Shown piece by piece: positions 7,529 to 16,794 of a DNA stretch of 64,000 bases; within the stretch, counting starts at the first letter, position 1, and each line of letters begins with the position of its first letter. This stretch comes from Poritiphilus flavus. Lineage in GTDB: Bacteria > Bacteroidota > Bacteroidia > Flavobacteriales > Flavobacteriaceae. The translations under genes and the position numbers were made by a program. Location of the stretch: positions 248,001-312,000 of the forward strand of contig NZ_WXYO01000003.1 in NCBI RefSeq assembly GCF_009901585.1, written 5' to 3'. Under the pieces are notes generated by a model. It was given only the letters and a program-made list of their open reading frames with translations, did not search any database and was not told where the DNA came from.

Positions 7529-8506
7529 ATGAAAGCTATGAGGATAGGTGGACTGGTTTCCATACTTTTGACGATACTTCTTTTTTCGGCCTGTAGGAAT
7601 GATGACGATGTAGATATTATGATTGTTCCTCCACGACTACTTAGTGAAGTGGCAGTAGAGGATGATGCGGCCATACAGGAATTCTTGGATACACACTTTT
7701 ACAATTACGAAGAGTTTGACAATCCCCCTGCAGATTTTGATTTTAAGATAGTCATAGACACCATTGCCGGTGCCAATGCGGATAAAACTCCTTTATCTCA
7801 ACAAGTACGAGACACGCTTATTACGGTTACTTCTGATGAATTTAACCTGGAGGAGGACGAAACCGTTAGTCATAGAATGTATTACCTGCTCGAGGCCGAA
7901 GGAATGGGGGCACAGCCCACCTTTGCGGATTCGGTCTTTGTGCGATACCGTGGCCAGTTGCTTGACGGAACAGTCTTTGACGGCTCGGATAATCAACCGG
8001 TCTGGTTTGATCTGGCAAGTATTCAAGGGCCACTGCAAGGAGCCCGGGGTTTTTCTCATGGTTTAACACCTTTCAAATCTGCCGCCAACATTATTCCCAA
8101 TCCGGACGGAACAGTTAGTGCACAGGATTATGGTCTTGGCTTGATCATCATGCCATCCGGCCTGGGTTTTTTTAATATAGGGCAGGCCAGTATTCCGATA
8201 TACAGCCCCCTGATCTTTACTATTGACCTTTTTACTATCAATCCTACGGATCACGACGGCGATGGTATCCCGTCTGTTGATGAGGATCTCAATGGAAATG
8301 GTTTCTTATACGATGATAATACGGATGAAGAGGCAGAACAAGCAATAAACAGCTTTATTTTTGTGAATTTCCTGGATGTGGACGACGATCAGGATGGCAC
8401 TTCAACACGGGATGAAATTACGGATGATGAGGGTAATATCATTTTTCCCTATCCGGATACGGACGGGGACGGTATTCCGGACCATTTAGACGACGATACT
8501 CCCTAG
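7529..8506 (+). CDS. FKBP-type peptidyl-prolyl isomerase lipoprotein with calcium-binding tail
   Basis: 325 residues with a lipoprotein signal peptide (Cys22 after LLFSA, then RNDDD). The middle (about 125-235) is an FKBP domain: FADSVFVRYRGQLLDGTVFDGS is the usual start, with an insert, then LGLIIMPSGLGFFNI and a final strand PLIFTIDLF. The last 85 residues contain acidic repeats DHDGDGIPSVDEDLNGNG, DVDDDQDG and DTDGDGIPDHLDDD, of the thrombospondin type-3 calcium-binding kind. It probably acts as a periplasmic or surface foldase, as with gliding-associated FKBPs of Flavobacteriia. It diverges from the S4-domain gene; a terminator follows at 8527. Confidence 0.85.
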   Translation: MKAMRIGGLVSILLTILLFSACRNDDDVDIMIVPPRLLSEVAVEDDAAIQEFLDTHFYNYEEFDNPPADFDFKIVIDTIAGANADKTPLSQQVRDTLITVTSDEFNLEEDETVSHRMYYLLEAEGMGAQPTFADSVFVRYRGQLLDGTVFDGSDNQPVWFDLASIQGPLQGARGFSHGLTPFKSAANIIPNPDGTVSAQDYGLGLIIMPSGLGFFNIGQASIPIYSPLIFTIDLFTINPTDHDGDGIPSVDEDLNGNGFLYDDNTDEEAEQAINSFIFVNFLDVDDDQDGTSTRDEITDDEGNIIFPYPDTDGDGIPDHLDDDTP

Positions 8507-8526
8507 ATCCAAAAATATTTAAAATA

Positions 8527-8556
8527 GAAAAGCCCGGAGAGATCCGGGCTTTTTGT
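8527..8556. terminator. Bidirectional terminator
   Basis: Stem AGCCCGGA (8531-8538) with TCCGGGCT (8543-8550), T-rich on both sides. It lies between the convergent FKBP and outer-membrane protein genes and can serve both. Confidence 0.8.
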
Positions 8557-8558
8557 CT

Positions 8559-9158
8559 TTATTTTGCTCCTCCCAACTTGAGGGACAGGCTCAGGATCAG
8601 TTGATCCGGCCTGGTGTCTATTCTACTTTCCCCAACGGTAGTAATATTGTTGTTGATAAAATTGGCTTCATTTTCGCTAAAGCCTCGCTCATACCTCAGG
8701 TCTACACCTAATCTTCCCAGGTTTACTCCTGCTCCTATATGCAGGCCAACAGTAAAATCATTTTCCACATTGTCTATGGAAATACCGTCGAACTCGGTAT
8801 TCAGTATATACTGAAATGCAGGTCCGGCAAAGACGTGTAAGGGCCCAATAACCTTTGTTCCTACCAAAACAGGGAGGTCCAGCTTACTCATATCAAAATC
8901 GCCCCCTTCGTAGTCTGATTTTGTTTTGGTATAAATAAGTTCTGGTCTAACGTAGATCTTGTTTCCCAATTTGGTAAAAACTCCAAGATGGTAGCCGATA
9001 TTTCGGTCTGGATCTCTTGCGGCATCTCCGGCAGACTCGAAATAGTCTCCGTTCGCGTTGTAGTTTAGTCCGGCTTTTACGCCAAAACCTGGGTCGCTCT
9101 GTGCAAATGCGGCCATGCTGAAAATAACAAAGGCCACGGTAAGAAGTGTTTGTTTCAT
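8559..9158 (-). CDS. Outer membrane beta-barrel protein (PorT-like)
   Basis: 199 residues from ATG 9158, chosen because the signal peptide MKQTLLTVAFVIFSMAAFAQ starts there; an in-frame codon 48 nt upstream only adds an unlikely tail. The mature part alternates hydrophobic strands with turns (GFGVKAGLNYN, YHLGVFTKLG, VRPELIYTK, LGVDLRYERGF, LILSLSLKLGG), ending in a strand like most outer-membrane barrels. It is a small eight-strand-type barrel of the family often labelled porin family/PorT. Function unknown. It lies downstream of the transketolase pair with a 53-nt gap and may be read separately. Confidence 0.8.
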   Translation of the reverse strand: MKQTLLTVAFVIFSMAAFAQSDPGFGVKAGLNYNANGDYFESAGDAARDPDRNIGYHLGVFTKLGNKIYVRPELIYTKTKSDYEGGDFDMSKLDLPVLVGTKVIGPLHVFAGPAFQYILNTEFDGISIDNVENDFTVGLHIGAGVNLGRLGVDLRYERGFSENEANFINNNITTVGESRIDTRPDQLILSLSLKLGGAK

Positions 9159-9211
9159 AATGTGCTCGTTTTTGTTATGGCATAGCGATATCAAAAACGA
9201 TACCACAGTTG

Positions 9212-10168
9212 TTATGCCTTCTTTTCTAACACCTCTAAAACGGCTTTCTCAATGGCTTTATTGTTTAATCCGTACTTCTCCATAAGCTGAGCCGGCGTAC
9301 CGCTTTCCCCAAAAGTATCCTGGGTAGCTACAAAGGCCTGAGGCGTAGGATGATGTATGGCAAGGGTCCTGGCGACACTTTCACCCAATCCGCCCAAAAA
9401 GTTGTGTTCTTCAGCAGATACAACACAGCCGGTTTTCTTGACAGACTTTATGATCGCCTCTTCATCCAGCGGTTTTATCGTATGAATGTTGATCACTTCT
9501 GCCGAAATACCCTGGTTTTCCAGGTTTTCCGCTGCAATCAGTGACTCCCAGACCAAATGTCCGGTTGCAACTATGGTCACATCAGTACCTTCGTTCAGCA
9601 TCAATGCCTTTCCAATTTCAAACTTCTGATCTGCTGGGGTAAAATTGGCGACTTTGGGCCTGCCAAATCTAAGATAGACCGGTCCCTGATGCTCTGCAAT
9701 GGCGATAGTAGCCGCCTTGGTCTGGTTAAAATCACAAGGATTGATCACTGTCATTCCCGGTAGCATTTTCATCAACCCGATATCTTCCAGGATCTGATGA
9801 GTAGCACCGTCCTCTCCAAGGGTAACTCCGGCGTGGGAGGCACAGATCTTTACATTTTTACCCGAATAGGCAATAGACTGGCGGATCTGATCGTAAACCC
9901 TTCCTGTAGAGAAATTTGCAAAAGTACCGGTAAAGGGGATGTAGCCACCAATGGTTAGCCCGGCCGCGATACCCATCATATTGGCCTCCGCTATCCCAAC
10001 CTGAAAAAAACGTTCCGGGTTTTCGTCTATGAATTCCTGAATTTTCAAAGATCCAACAAGGTCCGCGCACAATGCGACCACTTTGGGGTTGGTTCTTCCA
10101 AGTTCCGTCATTCCGGCGCCATATCCGCTTCGGGTATCGTTTTTGCCTTGATCTATATATTTTTTCAT
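9212..10168 (-). CDS. Transketolase, C-terminal subunit
   Basis: 318 residues covering the pyrimidine-binding and C-terminal domains of transketolase. DLVGSLKI, RFFQVGIAEANMMGIAAGL (with the Glu that activates thiamine diphosphate), GEDGATHQ and YLRFGRP are all present. With the N-terminal subunit 18 nt upstream it makes the split transketolase of the pentose phosphate pathway. This two-gene form is common in Bacteroidota and archaea. Confidence 0.93.
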   Translation of the reverse strand: MKKYIDQGKNDTRSGYGAGMTELGRTNPKVVALCADLVGSLKIQEFIDENPERFFQVGIAEANMMGIAAGLTIGGYIPFTGTFANFSTGRVYDQIRQSIAYSGKNVKICASHAGVTLGEDGATHQILEDIGLMKMLPGMTVINPCDFNQTKAATIAIAEHQGPVYLRFGRPKVANFTPADQKFEIGKALMLNEGTDVTIVATGHLVWESLIAAENLENQGISAEVINIHTIKPLDEEAIIKSVKKTGCVVSAEEHNFLGGLGESVARTLAIHHPTPQAFVATQDTFGESGTPAQLMEKYGLNNKAIEKAVLEVLEKKA

Positions 10169-10186
10169 TACTTGTCTGAAATAGGA

Positions 10187-11032
10187 TTAGTAATCACCCA
10201 GGGTTTCCGGATTTTGTGCAAGTGCAACTTCCAATTGTTCATCATTCGGAGCTTTGCCGTGCCATGCGTGGGTGTGCATCATAAAATCCACACCATGCCC
10301 CATAACGGTGGTCATGATAATACAAACCGGTTTGCCTTTGCCCGTTCTTGATTTCGCTTCCTTCAAACCAGCGATGACGGCCTCCAGATCGTTGCCATTT
10401 TCAATTTCCATAACATCCCAGCCAAAAGCCTCAAATTTTGTTCTTACATCGCCCAAAGGCATCACATCTTCTGTGGCTCCGTCAATTTGCTGCCCGTTCC
10501 GGTCTACTGTGGCGATAAGATTGTCCACCTTTTTACCGGCTGCAAACATAATCGCCTCCCAATTCTGACCTTCCTGTAATTCACCATCACCGTGAAGGCT
10601 GTAAATAATATGGGGGTCATTGTTAAGTTTTTTTGCGAGGGCTGCCCCTATGGCCACAGACATACCCTGACCCAGTGAGCCCGAGGCAATGCGTACTCCT
10701 GGCAGGCCTTCGTGGGTTGTCGGGTGTCCCTGTAAGCGGGAATCGATAAGGCGAAAGGTGTTCAGCTCTTCCAGGGGGAAGTAGCCCCTTCTGGCAAGTA
10801 CGCTATAGTACACCGGTGAGATATGTCCGTTGGAAAGAAAAAAGAGGTCTTCTCCAATTCCATTCATATCAAAGCCCTCTTTGAGTTCCATGATCTCGTT
10901 GTAGAGGGCGACAAAGAATTCGGTACAACCAAGGGAACCACCGGGGTGACCGGAATTCACTTTATGTACCATGCGAACGATGTCTCTGCGGACCTGAGTG
11001 GCCAGATCCTGTAGTTCTTTCAGTTGCGGCAT
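10187..11032 (-). CDS. Transketolase, N-terminal subunit
   Basis: 281 residues from ATG 11032 (MPQLKELQDLATQVRR); 16 further in-frame codons upstream look non-coding. It is the thiamine diphosphate/Mg-binding half. HKVNSGHPGGSLG (substrate His), LSNGHISP, and the GDG...NW motif (HGDGELQEGQNWEA, about 147-160) are intact. It needs the next gene for a complete enzyme. Upstream is a 700-nt repeat region without genes. Confidence 0.93.
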   Translation of the reverse strand: MPQLKELQDLATQVRRDIVRMVHKVNSGHPGGSLGCTEFFVALYNEIMELKEGFDMNGIGEDLFFLSNGHISPVYYSVLARRGYFPLEELNTFRLIDSRLQGHPTTHEGLPGVRIASGSLGQGMSVAIGAALAKKLNNDPHIIYSLHGDGELQEGQNWEAIMFAAGKKVDNLIATVDRNGQQIDGATEDVMPLGDVRTKFEAFGWDVMEIENGNDLEAVIAGLKEAKSRTGKGKPVCIIMTTVMGHGVDFMMHTHAWHGKAPNDEQLEVALAQNPETLGDY

Positions 11033-11154
11033 TTTTTTAAGGTTTCCGCCAAAAGTAGTCGCAAACTTTTGCTTGCACAACTGTATTTATCAACTTTTAT
11101 TAACGAAATGGAGATTCCCTGGATATCGGTTAAATTGGCTTTGGTAAAACTGTG

Positions 11155-11700
11155 AAATTGGGAGTTCCAAAGTATAAGTATAAGCTCAAGATTAAGTTTA
11201 AGTACAAGTGAAAAGTTATAAATTGTAAGTGTTAAGTTTTGGGTTGTCGGATTATTGGATTGATAGATCGTAAGATAGTTGGACTGTTGGATTATTTCAT
11301 ATTGAACTGTTTACTGATTACTGTACACTGTTCACTGCATTCATCCTCCGTAGCTTTAGCGAAGGAGGACTGCCCACTGAACCAGGGGTCCTAAACCCCT
11401 CCCCAAAATTAAGTTAGTCTTTAACACTGTAATAAAAAAGCAGGAAGACAGGGTTCGGGATTAAGTATAAGTATAAGCTCAAGTTTAAGTTCAAGTAAAA
11501 GAAAAGGGTTTTGAATTGTAAGTGTGGGGTTTTAAAAAAGTAAAACTGTCAATTTATTCTCCGTATCCAAGGGAAGGAGAACTCACCATCTTATGACCCC
11601 TCGACTGCGCTCGGGGAGACAAATTGACGATTCATCCTCCGTAGCTTTAGCGAAGGAGGACTGTTCACTGCCAAACTGCCCACTGAACAAACAACTTTAT
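11155..11700. repeat. Composite intergenic repeat, copies B and C
   Basis: The whole gap 11033-11760 has no gene. Copy B has an AAG hexamer tract (about 11170-11205), the linker with AAGTGTTAAGTTTT, heptamers (about 11305-11338) and a REP-like hairpin (11344-11369). Copy C has hexamers (about 11460-11500), the same linker, the palindrome CCCCTCGACTGCGCTCGGGG (11597-11616) and another REP-like hairpin (11635-11660), then short CTG units. Order and parts match copy A at 6719-7085. Confidence 0.75.
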
Positions 11701-11734
11701 TTTTTCCTTAAGGAACTATTGTGGCCTTCTTAGC

Positions 11735-11742
11735 TATATTTG
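11735..11742 (+). promoter_or_regulatory. -7 box of the tgt promoter
   Basis: TATATTTG fits TAnnTTTG exactly; a TTG at 11719-11721 lies near the -33 position. Transcription would start about 11748, so the in-frame TTG at 11740 would be outside the mRNA. This supports the TTG at 11761 as the tgt start. Confidence 0.5.
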
Positions 11743-11760
11743 CCAACTGAACATGCAAAT

Positions 11761-12891
11761 TTGGAATTTACCCTAGAACATACTGATCCTCAATCCCGTG
11801 CCCGTGCCGGGGAGATCCGTACCGCCCATGGCAGCATAGCAACCCCGATATTTATGCCTGTAGGAACCGCCGCTTCCGTTAAAGGGGTGCATCAACGCGA
11901 ACTGCGTGAGGAAATAGATCCGGATATTATTCTCGGCAACACCTATCATCTCTATCTCAGGCCGAAAACAAACATTCTGGAGGAGGCTGGAGGACTACAT
12001 AAGTTTATGGGTTGGGACCGCAATATACTTACCGACAGCGGAGGGTATCAGGTGTATTCGCTTTCGGCCAATCGCAAGATAAAGGAAGAAGGGGTAAAGT
12101 TTAAATCACATATAGACGGGTCTACCCACGTTTTCACCCCGGAAAATGTCATGGAGATCCAGCGAACCATTGGAGCGGATATCATCATGGCCTTTGACGA
12201 GTGCACACCATATCCCTGCGATTACAATTATGCAAAACGTTCCATGCATATGACCCACCGCTGGTTAGACCGTTGCATAGCTCATTTGGACAAACTTCCC
12301 TATAAATACGATTATCCCCAAACCCTTTTTCCCATAGTTCAGGGATCTACCTACAAGGATCTTAGACAGCAATCCGCGGAATATATAGCCAGTAGCGGAG
12401 CTGAGGGCAATGCCATCGGTGGCCTGTCTGTTGGGGAACCCGCGGAAGAAATGTATGCCATGACGGAAGTGGTTTGCGACATCCTTCCTGAAGATAAGCC
12501 CAGATATCTTATGGGGGTAGGAACACCAATCAATATTTTGGAAAATATAGCCCTGGGCATTGATATGTTCGATTGTGTTATGCCCACCCGCAATGCCAGA
12601 AATGGCATGCTCTTTACAGCCCATGGGACCATCAACATAAAGAATAAGAAATGGGAAGCGGATTATTCTCCCATTGATGAAATGGGCTTTACTTTTGTGG
12701 ATAAGGAGTATTCTAAAGCTTATTTGCGACATTTGTTTGCGGCAAATGAATATTTGGGTAAACAGATCGCTACAATCCACAACCTGGGCTTTTACCTTTG
12801 GCTGGTTAGGGAGGCACGAAGGCGAATACTGGCGGGTGATTTCAGGGAATGGAAGGACAAGATGGTAAAACAAATGGATAAGCGCTTGTAA
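11761..12891 (+). CDS. tgt: tRNA-guanine transglycosylase
   Basis: Exchanges guanine-34 for preQ1 (queuosine pathway). 376 residues from TTG 11761. This start gives an N-terminus MEFTLEHTDPQSRARAG like other flavobacterial Tgt; the other in-frame TTG (11740) lies inside the promoter box, and no ATG exists. DSGGYQVYS, MAFDECTPYP, GGLSVGEP and the nucleophile region FDCVMPTRNARNG are intact. The C-terminal zinc site is altered: where most Tgt have CDCYTC this protein has MGFTFV, so three Cys ligands are lost while the His of HNL stays. The stop abuts the ATG of the LptF/G-type permease gene. Confidence 0.93.
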   Translation: MEFTLEHTDPQSRARAGEIRTAHGSIATPIFMPVGTAASVKGVHQRELREEIDPDIILGNTYHLYLRPKTNILEEAGGLHKFMGWDRNILTDSGGYQVYSLSANRKIKEEGVKFKSHIDGSTHVFTPENVMEIQRTIGADIIMAFDECTPYPCDYNYAKRSMHMTHRWLDRCIAHLDKLPYKYDYPQTLFPIVQGSTYKDLRQQSAEYIASSGAEGNAIGGLSVGEPAEEMYAMTEVVCDILPEDKPRYLMGVGTPINILENIALGIDMFDCVMPTRNARNGMLFTAHGTINIKNKKWEADYSPIDEMGFTFVDKEYSKAYLRHLFAANEYLGKQIATIHNLGFYLWLVREARRRILAGDFREWKDKMVKQMDKRL

Positions 12892-13971
12892 ATGAAGATT
12901 GTAGACTGGTACATATTGAAAAGATACCTGGTTACTTTCGGGATGATGATCTTGCTTTTTGTTCCTATCGGCATTATGCTAAATTTGGCCGAACAGATCG
13001 GGAAGATGATAGACAACGAGGCCCCATTGAACGAGATCCTGATCTATTACCTGAATTTCACCATCTATATCGGTAGCTTGTTGTTCCCGATCTTTCTTTT
13101 CTTATCGATCATCTTTTTTACTTCCAAACTGGCCAACAATACAGAAATTGTGGCCATTCTGAGTTCAGGAGTATCTTTCGGGAGGTTTTTAAGGCCTTAC
13201 TGGATCGGGGCATCCATCATTGCGGTTTTGATGTTTTTTATGGGGATGTTCATTGTTCCCAATGCCAGCAAAGGCTACAATGAGTTCAAATATAAATACC
13301 TCAAAAAAGGGAAACAAGACCGTGTTACCAGCAACATTTTCAACCAACTGAATGAAAATGATTTTATCTATGTAAGTAGTTTTGACCCGGCCCGTAAAAT
13401 AGGGTACAATTTTACCTTTGAGCACTTTGACCAGGAAAACCAATTGGAGTATAAGATCTCAGCGGCAAATATCCGCTGGATCCCCAAAGACAGTCTGTAC
13501 CGGCTTACGAGCTATTCCAAGCGAAAACTAGTGAATGAGACCGAATTGCTGGAGACCAAACGCCGTCTGGATACGCTTTTTACCTTTAATATTGAAGACC
13601 TCACCCCGGTATCTTATATTGCAGAAACCAAAAACCTGTTTGAGCTCAACAAGTTCATCGCGGACCAGCAACGCAAGGGAGCCTCTAATATCAACACTTA
13701 TATTCTCACCAAATACAAGCGATGGGCACTTCCGGTGACGGCATTTATCCTGACCATCATAGGGGTAGCCGTATCAGCGGTAAAGAGAAGAGGCGGTATG
13801 GGGGTAAACCTGGCATTTGGGATCGGGGTGGCCTTCATCTACATCTTTTTTGACAAGGTTTTCGGTACCCTGGCAGAGCAATCCGGATTCTCACCCTTAC
13901 TGGCTGTTACTATTCCTAACCTGGCGTTCGGCGTGCTTGGACTCTACCTGCTTAAGAATGCCAAGCGCTAG
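12892..13971 (+). CDS. LptF/LptG-family lipopolysaccharide export permease
   Basis: 359 residues. Three membrane helices at the N-terminus (about 13-35, 55-80, 100-120), a periplasmic domain of the jelly-roll type (about 125-270) and three helices at the end (WALPVTAFILTIIGV, GVNLAFGIGVAFIYIFFDKV, AVTIPNLAFGVLGLYLL) are the layout of the inner-membrane LptF/G subunits of the LPS extraction ABC transporter. Which of the two it is cannot be told. ATG follows directly on the tgt stop, so the two are translationally linked. Confidence 0.88.
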   Translation: MKIVDWYILKRYLVTFGMMILLFVPIGIMLNLAEQIGKMIDNEAPLNEILIYYLNFTIYIGSLLFPIFLFLSIIFFTSKLANNTEIVAILSSGVSFGRFLRPYWIGASIIAVLMFFMGMFIVPNASKGYNEFKYKYLKKGKQDRVTSNIFNQLNENDFIYVSSFDPARKIGYNFTFEHFDQENQLEYKISAANIRWIPKDSLYRLTSYSKRKLVNETELLETKRRLDTLFTFNIEDLTPVSYIAETKNLFELNKFIADQQRKGASNINTYILTKYKRWALPVTAFILTIIGVAVSAVKRRGGMGVNLAFGIGVAFIYIFFDKVFGTLAEQSGFSPLLAVTIPNLAFGVLGLYLLKNAKR

Positions 13972-14079
13972 GCACTGTTTTTAGTTTGAGCTCATTCCTT
14001 CTCCTTAGATACTCTTTATATAGCTGGTTTTGAAGGAAAGCAGGGCGTTAAAAAGTAAAAAGTGTTCGCTTTAAAAGTT

Positions 14080-14087
14080 TATATTTG
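14080..14087 (+). promoter_or_regulatory. -7 box of the accA promoter
   Basis: TATATTTG, an exact TAnnTTTG match, 33 nt before the accA ATG. No good -33 box is seen. Confidence 0.45.
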
Positions 14088-14119
14088 TCTGCTAAATCAA
14101 GAGTAACCGAAGAATTTTT

Positions 14120-15073
14120 ATGGAGTATTTGGATTTTGAACTTCCTATAAAGGAATTGGAAGAACAATTGGAAAAATGCCAGGTCATAGGGGAGGAGAGC
14201 GATGTTGACGTTTCCGAGACCTGCAAACAGATCGAAAAGAAACTAGCCGAAACCCGTAAGGAGATCTACAAAAACCTTACAGCCTGGCAGAGAGTGCAAC
14301 TTTCACGTCACCCGAACAGACCGTATACCCTGGACTATATCCGCGCCATTTGTGGCGACACCTTCCTGGAACTTCACGGAGACAGAAACGTCAAGGACGA
14401 CAAGGCCATGATCGGTGGCTTGGGTAAGATCGGAGATCAAAGCTATATGTTCATCGGACAGCAAAAAGGATACAATACCAAAACCAGGCAATACAGAAAC
14501 TTCGGTATGGCAAACCCGGAAGGGTACCGTAAGGCTTTGAGGTTGATGAAGTCTGCCGAAAAGTTCGGTATCCCGGTAGTGGCCTTTATAGATACTCCGG
14601 GAGCTTATCCGGGCATTGAGGCCGAAGAACGCGGCCAGGGAGAAGCGATAGCGCGAAATATCCTGGAAATGACAAGGCTTAAAGTTCCTATTATCGTAGT
14701 GATCATAGGAGAAGGAGCATCCGGCGGAGCCCTGGGAATAGGCGTGGGAGATAGAGTGCTGATGTTGGAAAATACCTGGTATTCCGTGATATCTCCGGAA
14801 TCCTGCTCTTCCATCCTCTGGCGCAGCTGGGAATACAAGGAACAGGCCGCCGAAGCGCTGAAACTTACCGCCACAGATATGAAAAAACTCAAACTAATCG
14901 ACGAGATCGTCAGAGAACCGGCGGGTGGCGCTCATAGCAATCGGGAGAAAACTTTCGATACAATAAAAAACAAGATTTCCAAACACTTTGAGGAATTAAA
15001 AAAGTTATCACCAAAAGAATTGGTAGAAACGCGCATGGATAAATATGCTTCAATGGGCGTCTTCAACGATTAA
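14120..15073 (+). CDS. accA: Acetyl-CoA carboxylase carboxyltransferase subunit alpha
   Basis: Transfers the carboxyl group from carboxybiotin to acetyl-CoA, giving malonyl-CoA, together with AccD (not in this window). 317 residues, full length. Visible are the N-terminal helical part ([14 protein letters not shown]), ARHP-like [48 protein letters not shown] and the oxyanion-type glycine run [14 protein letters not shown]. It has its own promoter and terminator and is likely monocistronic. Confidence 0.96.
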   Translation: MEYLDFELPIKELEEQLEKCQVIGEESDVDVSETCKQIEKKLAETRKEIYKNLTAWQRVQLSRHPNRPYTLDYIRAICGDTFLELHGDRNVKDDKAMIGGLGKIGDQSYMFIGQQKGYNTKTRQYRNFGMANPEGYRKALRLMKSAEKFGIPVVAFIDTPGAYPGIEAEERGQGEAIARNILEMTRLKVPIIVVIIGEGASGGALGIGVGDRVLMLENTWYSVISPESCSSILWRSWEYKEQAAEALKLTATDMKKLKLIDEIVREPAGGAHSNREKTFDTIKNKISKHFEELKKLSPKELVETRMDKYASMGVFND

Positions 15074-15093
15074 GCTTAGGTTTCAGCAAGTTC

Positions 15094-15128
15094 AAAAAAA
15101 TCCGGGAGGTATAAATTCCGGATTTTTT
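15094..15128 (+). terminator. Terminator of accA
   Basis: AAATCCGG pairs with CCGGATTT around a 12-nt loop, followed by a run of seven T on the plus strand, 20 nt past the accA stop. Confidence 0.75.
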
Positions 15129-15240
15129 TGGTTATGAACACAATTTCGTAACTTATCAACACCCAAAATGTTAATTTCCGGTTGATATCGGGAAAGTTGA
15201 AACTAAAGTTAACTAAAGGTTAATTGCTACTTTTACAGCT

Positions 15241-16794
15241 ATGGAAAAACCAAGCCCTGTACTAGGTCATAAAATCGGAAAATCCGGCCTGATCAATCTT
15301 GAAAAAGGTAAAATACCTCCTCAAGCTGTTGATTTAGAGGAAGTTGTGCTTGGTGCTATGATGATTGACAAGAAAGGAGTAGATGAAGTAATAGATATCC
15401 TACATCCTGACGTATTTTACAAGGACGCACACCGATTTATCTACGAAGCCATCTTCAAATTGTTCGAATCCTCCGAACCAGTGGATTTATTAACCGTTTC
15501 TGCCCAATTAAAGCGGGATGAGCGCCTGGAATTCGTAGGTGGGGATTTTTACCTCATAAAACTGACCCAAAAAGTGGCTTCTTCGGCCCATATTGAGTTC
15601 CACGCCAGGATCATCCTCCAAAAATATATACAACGTAGCCTGATCAAAATTTCGAATGAGATCATTGAAGAGGCATATGATGACGGTACTGATGTATTCG
15701 ATCTGCTGGACAATGCTGAAGCGAAATTGTACGATGTTACCCAGGGTAATCTGAAACGCTCGGCAGAGACTGCCCAAAACCTGGTGATCCAGGCTAAAAA
15801 GAAAATTGAGGAAATCTCAAATAAAGAAGGATTAAGTGGTATTCCTTCAGGTTTTGACAAGGTAGATAAACTCACTTCAGGATGGCAACCCAGTGATCTG
15901 GTGATCATTGCGGCAAGACCTGGTATGGGTAAAACCGCCTTAACACTTTCCATGGCCCGGAATATAGCGGTAAACTCAAATATTCCCGTGGCCTTTTTCT
16001 CCCTGGAAATGTCGTCAGTACAATTGATAACCAGGCTAATATCCTCGGAAACCGGCTTGTCTTCAGAAAAACTACGTACCGGACGCCTGGAAAAACACGA
16101 GTGGGAGCAGCTGAACGTAAAGGTGAAAACCCTGGAAAAGGCACCTCTCTTTATCGATGATACCCCTTCCTTGTCCATTTTTGACCTCCGTGCCAAGGCG
16201 AGGCGATTGGCTTCACAACATAAGATAAAGCTGATCATCCTGGATTACCTGCAATTAATGACCGCTGGTACCAGTCAGAAAGGCGGGAACCGTGAACAGG
16301 AGATTTCCACCATCTCCAGGAACCTGAAAGCCCTGGCAAAAGAACTCAACGTACCGGTGATCGCGCTTTCCCAGCTATCGCGGGCGGTGGAGACAAGAGG
16401 AGGCAGTAAGCGGCCTATTCTTTCAGACCTCAGGGAGTCCGGAGCTATTGAACAGGACGCGGATATCGTATCCTTCATTTACCGTCCGGAATACTACAAA
16501 ATAGACGAGTGGGACGACGAAGAACGTACGCCTACTCAAGGCCAGGCAGAGTTTATAGTAGCCAAACACCGTAACGGTGGTTTAGATAATATTAGGTTAA
16601 AGTTCATTGGTCAACTAGGTAAATTTGATAACTTGGATGACTTTGATTCCCCATTCGAGTTCCAATCAAAGATGAATGCGAACGAGGACAACCCATTTCT
16701 CACCAAAAACCTTCCGGATGCGGACGAGGCTTTTGGAAGTGCAATGAATGATGATGCCGATCTAGACCCGGACGATAATGAAGTACCTTTTTAA
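15241..16794 (+). CDS. dnaB: Replicative DNA helicase
   Basis: Hexameric 5'-3' helicase of the replication fork. 517 residues. The N-terminal DnaB domain (about 25-130: PPQAVDLEEVVLGAMMID) is followed by the RecA-like domain with Walker A ARPGMGKTAL (about 223-232), the FSLEMS motif, Walker B LIILDYLQLM (about 329-338) and SQLSRAVETR with the arginine finger region. The acidic tail ends DDNEVPF. A TACTTTTA box (15228-15235) right before the ATG suggests a nearly leaderless mRNA. The next gene overlaps its last 17 nt. Confidence 0.96.
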   Translation: MEKPSPVLGHKIGKSGLINLEKGKIPPQAVDLEEVVLGAMMIDKKGVDEVIDILHPDVFYKDAHRFIYEAIFKLFESSEPVDLLTVSAQLKRDERLEFVGGDFYLIKLTQKVASSAHIEFHARIILQKYIQRSLIKISNEIIEEAYDDGTDVFDLLDNAEAKLYDVTQGNLKRSAETAQNLVIQAKKKIEEISNKEGLSGIPSGFDKVDKLTSGWQPSDLVIIAARPGMGKTALTLSMARNIAVNSNIPVAFFSLEMSSVQLITRLISSETGLSSEKLRTGRLEKHEWEQLNVKVKTLEKAPLFIDDTPSLSIFDLRAKARRLASQHKIKLIILDYLQLMTAGTSQKGGNREQEISTISRNLKALAKELNVPVIALSQLSRAVETRGGSKRPILSDLRESGAIEQDADIVSFIYRPEYYKIDEWDDEERTPTQGQAEFIVAKHRNGGLDNIRLKFIGQLGKFDNLDDFDSPFEFQSKMNANEDNPFLTKNLPDADEAFGSAMNDDADLDPDDNEVPF

